Below are positions 57,117-64,000 of a stretch of DNA of 64,000 bases, piece by piece. The stretch covers positions 62,001 through 126,000 of the forward strand of contig JAQWOH010000043.1 of the NCBI GenBank assembly GCA_029245955.1, in the 5' to 3' direction. The translations under genes were made by a program, and so were the position numbers. Source of the DNA: Fuerstiella sp. GTDB taxonomy: Bacteria; Planctomycetota; Planctomycetia; Planctomycetales; Planctomycetaceae. Position 1 is the first letter of the stretch, and each line of letters begins with the position of its first letter. The notes under the pieces are model-generated. The model did not search any database and had not been told where the DNA came from. It saw nothing but the letters and a program-made list of their open reading frames with translations.

Positions 57117-57330
57117 AGAATCTGTCTGGCGATGTGTTCCGGGCCCTGAACTGAACTCGATGCCCGCAGATCGAGACAGCCGTGGTCAGTCATGAATCTG
57201 GATTGGCTGGAACTATCAAGAGTTCCACTCAGAGACCCTGATCGGTACTGCCGTCCAGCCGGTACACACAAACGAACGGTTAAACGCACAACACCCGTAA
57301 TCAACGATTTACCAGGGTCAGATGCCGGAC

Positions 57331-57816
57331 TTACATTCCGTGCACGGCTTGACTGCGAAGTAACAGCCCGCGTTCAATAACGTCCTTCGATACGTCCGGC
57401 TGCCGGGGACGCATCGGAATGTCAAAACGTCGATGATCTCTGATGTGTGTACCCAGAAAATTGTCGCTCAGAAAGTCAAGCGGAAAATGCTGATACCAGG
57501 GGGCTCGTACGTTGACTCTCTGAGTCTGCGTTTCGTATCCGTCCTTAATCAGCTGTATTTCACGAGTTCCATACCACGTGTAGTCAATTGACGTTGGTGT
57601 GTAGCCGACGTCTTTGCCGTCGATCCGAACCAGCGCACCGGTTGGGTTTGAGTTAATCGTCATGCGGCGATGAACGCAGCCCGTCGGACACAGCATCAGC
57701 ACAATGGCTGCCACCCGCAGTGACCGGGCAAGACCCGAACGCTGCTGAGGACTGAACTGCGGCCGCGAAACATGAACGTTGTACGGCGAAGAATGTTTGT
57801 CGGCAGATGGCGACAT
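57331..57816 (-). CDS. PEGA-domain protein, possible lipoprotein
   Basis: A 161-residue protein. A hydrophobic stretch at ~34-46 (LRVAAIVLMLCPTGC) may be a lipoprotein signal, although the preceding 30 residues are long for one and the start could be later. Next comes one PEGA domain: MTINSNPTGALVRIDGKDVG, TPTSIDYTWYGTREIQLIKD and GYETQTQRVNV. PEGA domains are extracytoplasmic beta-modules associated with surface layers and cell-wall proteins. It converges with the Mla operon and diverges from the phosphatase gene. Confidence 0.8.
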   Translation of the reverse strand: MSPSADKHSSPYNVHVSRPQFSPQQRSGLARSLRVAAIVLMLCPTGCVHRRMTINSNPTGALVRIDGKDVGYTPTSIDYTWYGTREIQLIKDGYETQTQRVNVRAPWYQHFPLDFLSDNFLGTHIRDHRRFDIPMRPRQPDVSKDVIERGLLLRSQAVHGM

Positions 57817-58260
57817 AGTGCGGGTGGGATTACTGACGGCCTGATTCGGCCTCGCGGATGGGGGATGGCGTGCGAAGTTTCGGGCGGACCGGTCCGTGAG
57901 GTCTGGACGTACCCGGAACCACCGAACTGCTCAGATTAGTGCAAACATGAGTCTTCGGCCAAGACCACTTTGTACGGGAGAGGTGCCTGCAAATACGAAC
58001 AGATTTCCGTGCCCCAACACAATAATTCGACATTTCTCCTGCCCTACAAATAAGTTACGTCATATGCACACAATCCATCCCCAAAGTTACCATGTCAGTT
58101 TTTTGGGGAATCGTTGCCTTCGTGTCCGCCCGTTCCTGTGATGATTTGCGTTGTCGTCCTTGAGAAGTAAACTTGCCTGTTTCGCGAATTCGAACGGATT
58201 TTCGCTTCCTGATGCAATACGAAATCGTGTGGCGGAGGGTCGCGTTGAGCAATAAAACAG
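57817..58260. other. Divergent intergenic region
   Basis: A gap of 444 bases between the PEGA gene (minus) and the PP2C phosphatase gene (plus). Both promoters should be here. I saw no consensus promoter, stable hairpin or credible coding frame. Confidence 0.4.
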
Positions 58261-59586
58261 ATGACTGATCAACCGCTGGTTCACTATGCCTCCCGCACGG
58301 ATGTGGGTATGCGCAGAGCGGCGAATCAGGATTCACTAACCGTTCGTTTATGCTCAGAGTACGAGGAATGGACTCAGTGTGGTCACCTGTTTGTGGTGGC
58401 CGACGGAATGGGTGGTCATTCCGTCGGTGATCTCGCCAGTCGAATCGCGGTAGAGTCGCTACCGCTCGCTTACTTCAAAATGGATGTAACATCGCTGTCT
58501 GAACGTTTGGCGGGGGCACTAAGGGCGGCCAACCGTTCAATCAACGACAAGGCGCGAGAGAATCCTGAATTTGCTGATATGGGCACCACCTGCACAGCGC
58601 TGTCGCTGTCGTCTGAGGGGGCGTATATTGGACACGTTGGAGACAGTCGGGCATACAGGGTGCGTGATGGGATTATTCAGCAGCTTAGTTTTGATCACAG
58701 TCTGCAGTGGGAAATGATTCGGCAGGGCAGAGCAACAATGGGCAACGTGGACATGTTGCATCCGCGAAACGTGATCACTCGCTGTCTGGGTCCGGATCAG
58801 AATGTTGTGATTGATGTGGAGGGACCGTTTGACGTTCGAGCAGGTGATCAGTTCGTTTTGTGTTCGGATGGATTGACTGGCCACGTTTCTGATCGGGAAA
58901 TTGGTGCCGTCGCGTCCAGTGTGCCACCAGCAGAAGCTTCACGGTTGCTGGTCAATCTGGCAAATTGCCGTGGCGGGGCAGACAACATTACGGTGGTTGT
59001 CGCACACGTTGAACGATATCCCGTAATCACGGAATCGGTCGTGGACGGACCACAGACAACTCAGCCGCCGGCAGGAAAGAAGACAGAGGCAAAGAAATCC
59101 GGACACATTCTCAGCAGGACCGCTTCTGTTGTATTCGCTGTGCTGGCCACCGCAGGACTGGTTTTTCTGCTCCTGGGGAAAAAGTATTATGGACTGCTGC
59201 TGATATGTCCCGCACTAATCCTTGTATTTGTGCAGATGATTATTTCGACCAGCCGGAACACTGAGGAAAAGGTCACCGACGAAACACTCGGCACAGCACA
59301 ACCAGAGAGTCGCAGTGGAGACGTACCTGCAGTCAGATCTCCGTATCGATCAGCGGCATCGGCCGTAAGCAGTGAGTTTCTCGAATTCCTGGCAGAGGCC
59401 CAAAGCGAACTGACTCAGGCAGCAAAAGAAAACGGGTGGGCGGTTGATTTCGAGTCGCTCTCAGATGTGCAGCGGCAGACGGTAGCGGCCTTGAATCAGA
59501 ACAAGCCGGACCGTTGTGTACGGCTGCGTGCAAAGGCGATCGATTCGTTAATGAAGGAATTGTACGCGAAAACCCGTCGCAATTGA
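58261..59586 (+). CDS. Membrane-anchored PP2C-family protein phosphatase
   Basis: A 441-residue Ser/Thr phosphatase. The PP2C domain (about 8-250) has RTDVGMRRAANQDS, FVVADGMGGHSVGDLAS (metal-binding Asp and Gly), YIGHVGDSRAYRVRDG, VLCSDGLTGHVSD and GGADNITVVVAHV. A basic linker, two adjacent membrane spans (~285-330: ASVVFAVLATAGLVFLLLG and GLLLICPALILVFVQMIIS) and a ~110-residue helical cytoplasmic tail follow. It probably reverses Hanks-type kinase phosphorylation; no kinase is adjacent. The extra membrane hairpin and tail set it apart from the minimal Stp1 type. Confidence 0.9.
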   Translation: MTDQPLVHYASRTDVGMRRAANQDSLTVRLCSEYEEWTQCGHLFVVADGMGGHSVGDLASRIAVESLPLAYFKMDVTSLSERLAGALRAANRSINDKARENPEFADMGTTCTALSLSSEGAYIGHVGDSRAYRVRDGIIQQLSFDHSLQWEMIRQGRATMGNVDMLHPRNVITRCLGPDQNVVIDVEGPFDVRAGDQFVLCSDGLTGHVSDREIGAVASSVPPAEASRLLVNLANCRGGADNITVVVAHVERYPVITESVVDGPQTTQPPAGKKTEAKKSGHILSRTASVVFAVLATAGLVFLLLGKKYYGLLLICPALILVFVQMIISTSRNTEEKVTDETLGTAQPESRSGDVPAVRSPYRSAASAVSSEFLEFLAEAQSELTQAAKENGWAVDFESLSDVQRQTVAALNQNKPDRCVRLRAKAIDSLMKELYAKTRRN

Positions 59587-59933
59587 TCACCGGGTGCCAC
59601 CAGCAGCGAAATCAAGCATCTGGCCAGCTTCCCATAGTCAATCAGTCGCCGTAAAAGGGTAAGGGCACGGTTGATCGCATAGTCATCCAAACGGCAGTGT
59701 GAGCATACGCGTTCGCAGGGGTTGGGACATCGGGACGCAGGCGGCCTGGGATTGCGTTCAACACGACAATATGCGGCTGCAGCCGGGAGCACCATAGTGC
59801 GGTCCTCTTTGCCGCCTTTTTCATAGGCAGTGCCGCCGGCAGATTCTGCCGATTACGTCTGTCCGTGATCCGCATGAATGCCTAGACTGCGTCGCTTGGG
59901 TGTTGAACGCATGACGTGGGCAGGGAGGTTTAC
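59587..59933 (+). other. Intergenic region without a recognised gene
   Basis: About 350 bases between the phosphatase and histidine-kinase genes on the same strand. No hairpin terminator, promoter consensus or credible frame was seen, other than the ribosome-binding site AGGGAGG at 59922-59928 for the kinase. Confidence 0.4.
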
Positions 59934-61520
59934 GTGTTCTTCCTTCGAAGTATGCGAAGACGACTGGTGACTGGATTCACAATCGCGATTGCGCTGTTAC
60001 TGGCGGTTGCCACAGCTGCGATTCTGGGGCTGATCTGGCATCAACAGGCCGTCGACGAATTCAAGACACTGGTTCACCACAGTCCGGACAAAGGAAAGCT
60101 GATTGAAGATCTCTCGGAGATTCTGATTGCGTTGAAAAGCAATGTTGCGCCGCATCGACCGGAAGCGGCGCAAAAGATCAAGAACGACTACCGCGAAAAA
60201 GTAGAAGATACGATCGGTGAGGCCCGAAAGTTTCGGCAACGCATCGAACAGACAATGAACGGACTGGAATTATCACAACGAGGTGTTGGAACAGCGATTC
60301 TGTCGATGAAATTAGCAACGGTTGATGAGGAACTGTTGAAGCTGTCGTTACTGGAAAAACAGATTCAGTTCCGCCATGACGGCACGTCACCTGAACTGAT
60401 CACCGAAATTCGGATGAAGGCCAGCGAGCACGTTCTTCGAATTTTTGAGGTACTGGGCCGGCTTCCCGCTTACCAGACCGAACAGCCAGTCGCCGGGCTG
60501 CGGATGGAACAGAAGAAGTCTGCGCAGCTGATGAACATGGTATTAATAGTCACCACCGTGGCTGTCGTTGCCTATATCATTACGGTTGTTTGTGGCTTCC
60601 AGTGGATTTCGTATCCTCTACGTACGATTGCGAAAGGCACCTCCAGAATTGCCAATGGCGATACGGACTACCGACTGGGATCGGTGTCTCGATGGAACGA
60701 TGAATTCGCTGACGTTGCTGCCAACTGCAACCGCATGGCCGACCGTTTTCAGGAGGCCGAAGACAGTCTCAGTGCCAAAGTGGAAGAACGAAGTCGACAA
60801 CTGGTACGTTCCGAACAACTGGCGGGCGTTGGATTTCTCTCGGCCGGTGTTGCCCATGAAATTAATACTCCACTGTCAGCGATTACAATGGCCGCTGAAT
60901 CACTGCGGTTTCGCCTGAGTGAGCATCTGGACCCGAAGCAGAAGGATACGACTGAAGCCCTGGGACGTCTGGACATGATTCAACGCGAATCAAAACGTTG
61001 TGGACAAATAACTCGTCGGCTGCTCGATTTTGCACGCAATGATAAACAAGACATCCTGCCGCATGATCTGACACACGTTGTCCGGGAGGTACTGGACATG
61101 GTGCGTCCGATGGACCGATACAGCGATCGAAATGTTGTGTTCCATCCGTCAGATCCAGTGATCCTTGAGATAAACGCGTCACAGATCAAACAGGTCGTAC
61201 TCAACCTTGTTGCCAATGGCCTGCAGGCCACGGCCGCCGGCGGAACGGTGCAAATCCGACTGGAAGGGCAGATGGACTGGGTCATCATTGAAATTTCAGA
61301 CGACGGACACGGCCTGGAGCCGGAAATCATGGGCAACCTCTTTGAACCGTTTTTCTCAACAAAGGAAACGGGGCAGGGCACAGGACTCGGCCTCAGCATC
61401 ACCCATCGAATCATCGAAGAACATCATGGGACCATAGACCCATACAGTGAAGGTCCCGGCAAAGGCAGTCGGTTCAATATCCGTCTGCCGCGACGACAAC
61501 CTCAACAGAAGGCTGCATGA
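59934..61520 (+). CDS. Sensor histidine kinase
   Basis: About 528 residues. A GTG start at 59934 is chosen because a strong AGGGAGG ends 5 bases upstream. Order: transmembrane helix 1 (TGFTIAIALLLAVATAAILG), a ~165-residue helical sensor region on the outer side, transmembrane helix 2 (MVLIVTTVAVVAYIITVVCG), HAMP (about 222-280), HisKA with the phospho-acceptor in GVAHEINTPLSAITM, N box LNLVANGLQA, G1 ISDDGHGLEPE, F FEPFFSTKETGQG and G2 GLGLSITHRI. It autophosphorylates and passes phosphate to an unknown regulator; none is adjacent. The sensor region resembles a four-helix bundle and its signal is unknown. Confidence 0.95.
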   Translation: MFFLRSMRRRLVTGFTIAIALLLAVATAAILGLIWHQQAVDEFKTLVHHSPDKGKLIEDLSEILIALKSNVAPHRPEAAQKIKNDYREKVEDTIGEARKFRQRIEQTMNGLELSQRGVGTAILSMKLATVDEELLKLSLLEKQIQFRHDGTSPELITEIRMKASEHVLRIFEVLGRLPAYQTEQPVAGLRMEQKKSAQLMNMVLIVTTVAVVAYIITVVCGFQWISYPLRTIAKGTSRIANGDTDYRLGSVSRWNDEFADVAANCNRMADRFQEAEDSLSAKVEERSRQLVRSEQLAGVGFLSAGVAHEINTPLSAITMAAESLRFRLSEHLDPKQKDTTEALGRLDMIQRESKRCGQITRRLLDFARNDKQDILPHDLTHVVREVLDMVRPMDRYSDRNVVFHPSDPVILEINASQIKQVVLNLVANGLQATAAGGTVQIRLEGQMDWVIIEISDDGHGLEPEIMGNLFEPFFSTKETGQGTGLGLSITHRIIEEHHGTIDPYSEGPGKGSRFNIRLPRRQPQQKAA

Positions 61521-61724
61521 TTCTTCCTTCTTTCACCAACGACCGGGCCTCGTATTCTGCCGGTAAATCATGCTGTGCGGGACTCGAAGCAGATATTCAC
61601 AAAGTTGAATCGCAAATACGTATCTATTACTGCTGGCATCAGCGGCCAGCGGCGACGTATAATCTGCTCAGGTTCACAGTTTTGACTCCGTTTAAGTAAT
61701 TGACCAGCCCTTCGGACAGCGCGC

Positions 61725-61913
61725 ATGTCGGGAATTCCGCAAAACGTAGTTTACGCTTCACTTGTGATTGCCGCGTTAATGGGTCTTGCCAGCATCGCGG
61801 ATCTAGCGACCGGCAGTCCGTTTGGCGGGCAAACGGTGTTCGATATTCTTTTCATCATTTCTGCCGGAATTACAGCATTTCTGGGCATCGACTGCCTGAG
61901 AGACGCGAAGTGA
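61725..61913 (+). CDS. Small membrane protein with two predicted spans
   Basis: A 62-residue hydrophobic protein: VVYASLVIAALMGLASIADL and DILFIISAGITAFLGIDCL would form two spans joined by a short polar turn (ATGSPFGGQTVF). The composition is clearly protein-like, and it is the only credible frame between the histidine kinase and the Cys-rich gene. No ribosome-binding site is obvious. Function unknown; small two-span proteins often act as subunits or regulators of larger membrane complexes. Confidence 0.6.
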   Translation: MSGIPQNVVYASLVIAALMGLASIADLATGSPFGGQTVFDILFIISAGITAFLGIDCLRDAK

Positions 61914-62370
61914 TCCGACATGCCGTCGTCTGACTGCGACGCTCCAAATGTGCCCGAAATTGTGAGCACGGCTGCCGCGAATTCCAACTGTGGGCAGCAC
62001 AGGCGGGTTACAGCTCAGGCCAGTCACGTCCTGCCACCCTCACAAAAAGCACAGGAGATCCCTTGCAAAAGCCTTGTGCAGTTTTCCGGGCTTACCGTGA
62101 GATGCTCCGGTTATCCCGACTACGCAGCGCAATCACGCCGGACAGTCAGCCCATCTTTGCCAGCCAATCTAAACGCCACCAGAATCGTGAAAGAGGAGTG
62201 GCGGTTAAGCAGGGCAAGACCTTCAAGCCGCACATCCCGCACGACGATAGTTTCCGACAGTCCCGAGTTCGGTGACGACAACTCAATCGCGGTATTCTTT
62301 ATTCAATGTGCCACGGTGGAGTGTTACTGGTATTTGGTAATGACAGGTTTCCACGGAAGGAGACTGGGCG
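61914..62370. other. Intergenic region upstream of the Cys-rich gene
   Basis: A gap of 457 bases. A long frame on the plus strand (61920-62462) runs into the Cys-rich gene but has an unlikely Ser/Arg/Cys/His composition and is taken as chance. A strong ribosome-binding site GGAAGGAGA at 62355-62363 serves the Cys-rich gene. No other feature recognised. Confidence 0.4.
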
Positions 62371-63423
62371 ATGAATTGGGTTCGACTGTTCTGTGTAGCA
62401 ATCATTTTCTGCATCATGACTGCAACAGTACCGGCTTCCGTGTTCAGATTTGGAGGCAGTAAGCCCAACGGATGTGGCGACGACAGTCAGCCATTCTGCT
62501 GCCAACCCACGATCGTACGACCGTGCTGGACCAACGTTCATACCTTCCAGCGCAAGTGCTCCAGTGTCAAACCTTCGTGTTGCAACACCTGCTGTGCACC
62601 GACGACCTGCTGTGCACCAACAGATTCCTGTAGTGATCAGGGATCGTGTTGTCCGGCAGACGGATGCGGAGAAAACTCGTGCTGTGTTCCGTCGGCGGGC
62701 GTGCAGGAAGGCTGCTGTGCCAGTCAGGAAGAATGTTGTGCCATTGCGACACTGATTTATCAATCAATGACTGCTTGCTATGCGAAGGACCGGAAAGAGG
62801 CCATCCATCGTCTCGGTGATCACTTCGACTGCTGTTGTCATCCAGAAATCATGAATGCCTTTATCTACGCTCTGAATGACAGTGACGAACGAGTTCGCGC
62901 TAAGGCCGCCGATGAGATCGGTGACCAGATTCGCCGCAACCGGTGCTGCTGCGGAGCTTCCACAATCTCGGCGCTAACCTGTGCCCTGGCAGACTGTGAT
63001 CGGAGCGTTCGTCGTCAGGCGGAAGAGGCACTACTGTGGAGCGGATATGAAATCGTGGATAGATGCTGTGTAAAGCAACCCTGTCGTACGTGCGCTCCGG
63101 GTACAAATGTGTGGGCCGGTCACAACGAAGGTATTGCGAGCGCAACGTCCGGTGCTGAAGAATTGGTGGTTCCCGCCCTTTTTCCGCCAACGTCCCCTGT
63201 ACCACCACCGGCTCCTGAGCCGGCAGCAGCTCCGTCAGCACCTGTCGAAGTCCCCGCAGATAGCGCCTCATCGATGTATGACAATGCACCGCCGGGGTCG
63301 GTAGAAGGTTCAGAGACGGCGCTGAATTCTGAGGAAAATCGGCTACCACGCTCGATCAGCCGACTCGACACGGAAACGTTTCGGACCAGTTTGACAGCAT
63401 TTCTCCAAAAGATCCGGCCATAA
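62371..63423 (+). CDS. Secreted cysteine-rich HEAT-repeat protein
   Basis: A 350-residue exported protein. Signal peptide 1-22 (LFCVAIIFCIMTATVPAS). Residues ~30-135 hold about 20 cysteines, mostly as CC pairs spaced by short Pro/Thr/Ser/Gly stretches (CCNTCCAPTTCCAPT). Residues ~130-235 contain HEAT/PBS-lyase-like repeats (EAIHRLGDHFDCCCHPEIM, MNAFIYALNDSDERVRAKAA and LTCALADCDRSVRRQAEEAL). A Pro/Ala/Ser-rich low-complexity C-terminus follows. In total about 36 Cys, suggesting heavy disulfide crosslinking, consistent with the Cys-rich, crosslinked cell envelope proteins known in Planctomycetes. A strong ribosome-binding site and a terminator bracket it. Confidence 0.8.
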   Translation: MNWVRLFCVAIIFCIMTATVPASVFRFGGSKPNGCGDDSQPFCCQPTIVRPCWTNVHTFQRKCSSVKPSCCNTCCAPTTCCAPTDSCSDQGSCCPADGCGENSCCVPSAGVQEGCCASQEECCAIATLIYQSMTACYAKDRKEAIHRLGDHFDCCCHPEIMNAFIYALNDSDERVRAKAADEIGDQIRRNRCCCGASTISALTCALADCDRSVRRQAEEALLWSGYEIVDRCCVKQPCRTCAPGTNVWAGHNEGIASATSGAEELVVPALFPPTSPVPPPAPEPAAAPSAPVEVPADSASSMYDNAPPGSVEGSETALNSEENRLPRSISRLDTETFRTSLTAFLQKIRP

Positions 63424-63457
63424 GAAGGATCAGGTCATCGCGAAACCAACACTGAAA

Positions 63458-63494
63458 CAGTGGCTTCCGGTTTATGCCGGAAGCCACTGTCGTT
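63458..63494 (+). terminator. Intrinsic terminator after the Cys-rich gene
   Basis: CAGTGGCTTCCGG (63458-63470) pairs perfectly with CCGGAAGCCACTG (63477-63489) over TTTATG, followed by TCGTTT. Confidence 0.75.
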
Positions 63495-63607
63495 TCGTAA
63501 ACGGATAACATGCAGTCGCGCTGGCAACAATTAAGGGATTGCTCCATCGCGACTCGACCCGTATTCGTAAAATACGTCATTCCCTCTGGAAGAAGCGAAT
63601 TCGATCC

Positions 63608-64000
63608 ATGCTCGAGCCCAGTCCGCCCAGCCGCAAACCGTCATACTGGGTGATCGGCTGCGCTGTGGTATGGGTGACCCTGTTCCTGAGTTGTTTTTAC
63701 AGTCAGGGGCTGCCCAACAATTCGTCATCCGCTGAAGCGTTAACTCGAGGTGACATCGGGGAATTCATCAGCGTGCAGTTTGCGACGCTTCTAAACCCGC
63801 TGGACTACACCTCGTCCACCAGTCCCCGATCCGGCTGGCAAAACCTGGCAGAACGTGTGCCGTTTATCAGAACCGCTGCAGTACTGTGGCTGGCGGCATG
63901 GACACTGGGACGACTCGCGGTCAACCTGATTCTGGGACCAATTCGGCTGCTGAAGAGTGAACGCATCGTCTTGGACTTCGGCGTAGGCATATCACTGCTG
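63608..64000 (+). CDS. Membrane protein, 3' end outside window
   Basis: From ATG 63608 the frame is open to the window edge (131 codons). A short basic N-terminus (MLEPSPPSRKPSYW) precedes a span (VIGCAVVWVTLFLSCFYS), a ~65-residue polar loop, a second span (AAVLWLAAWTLGRLAVNLIL) and the phrase SERIVLDFGVGISLL at the edge, where a further span begins. The pattern is like N-terminal parts of large polytopic envelope proteins or GT39-type glycosyltransferases of Planctomycetes, but the family cannot be fixed from this fragment. Confidence 0.7.
   Translation, partial: MLEPSPPSRKPSYWVIGCAVVWVTLFLSCFYSQGLPNNSSSAEALTRGDIGEFISVQFATLLNPLDYTSSTSPRSGWQNLAERVPFIRTAAVLWLAAWTLGRLAVNLILGPIRLLKSERIVLDFGVGISLL

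Noticed and set aside
61920..62462. 180-residue plus-strand frame before the Cys-rich gene
   Set aside because: It overlaps the start of a gene with a strong ribosome-binding site and has an implausible composition.

Overview
The window reads as chromosomal DNA of a planctomycete, family Planctomycetaceae or a close relative; the genus cannot be fixed by eye. The main evidence is three DUF1501 proteins and one DUF1549/DUF1553 protein with a CxxCH motif, both families greatly expanded in Planctomycetes. Supporting evidence is a DUF1570 secreted protein, Tat-exported Gfo/Idh/MocA oxidoreductases, a ThuA-domain protein, and many secreted or lipid-anchored proteins of unknown function. Gene density is moderate. 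Both strands are used, operons are short (two to four genes) and intergenic gaps of 300-450 bases are common. I saw no tRNA, rRNA, CRISPR array, insertion sequence or prophage.

Layout. 1-8.2 kb: the end of a sigma-54 activator, two small unknown genes, a large secreted protein, class II fructose-bisphosphate aldolase with a strong terminator, and a lipoprotein. 8.4-11.7 kb: ispF-ruvC-ruvA and a glycerate 2-kinase. 11.9-17 kb: a small minus-strand gene pair, then a two-gene unit pairing a membrane protein that has SLBB-like export-side domains with an actin-like ATPase-fold protein whose nucleotide site looks degenerate, then a DUF1570 metalloprotease-like protein. 17-25 kb: thioredoxin-fold protein, TIGR04282 transferase, response regulator, RlmI-like methyltransferase, exonuclease III, purine nucleoside phosphorylase, a protein with a 60-residue aspartate/glutamate tail, and prephenate dehydrogenase. 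25-36 kb: a DUF1553/DUF1501 operon, two multi-pass membrane proteins, a ThuA protein, a lipoprotein and two tandem DUF1501 genes. 36.1-38.0 kb: a heavily decayed pseudogene joining a GT2 glycosyltransferase fragment to a polytopic mannosyltransferase-like protein.

38-53 kb: an RtcB paralogue, a D-2-hydroxyacid dehydrogenase, a rhomboid protease, GreA, a three-gene sugar-metabolism operon (cupin, TIM-barrel isomerase, Gfo/Idh dehydrogenase), argC-argJ, and a Gfo/Idh-glpF-glpK group for glycerol uptake and phosphorylation. 53-64 kb: a leucine-rich-repeat protein with a lysine/alanine-rich tail, an Mla-type lipid transport operon (permease, ATPase, MCE protein), a PEGA-domain protein, a membrane-anchored PP2C phosphatase, a sensor histidine kinase, a very cysteine-rich HEAT-repeat protein, and the start of a membrane protein cut by the window end.

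Most housekeeping genes are unremarkable. The features most worth attention are the SLBB/actin-like pair (12.7-15.5 kb), the decaying glycosyltransferase locus with an identifiable 16-bp duplication, the hyper-acidic protein, the cysteine-rich HEAT protein, and the RtcB paralogue with variant motifs. Start codons were moved downstream of the longest reading frame where a ribosome-binding site or family alignment favoured it, and this is noted in each entry.
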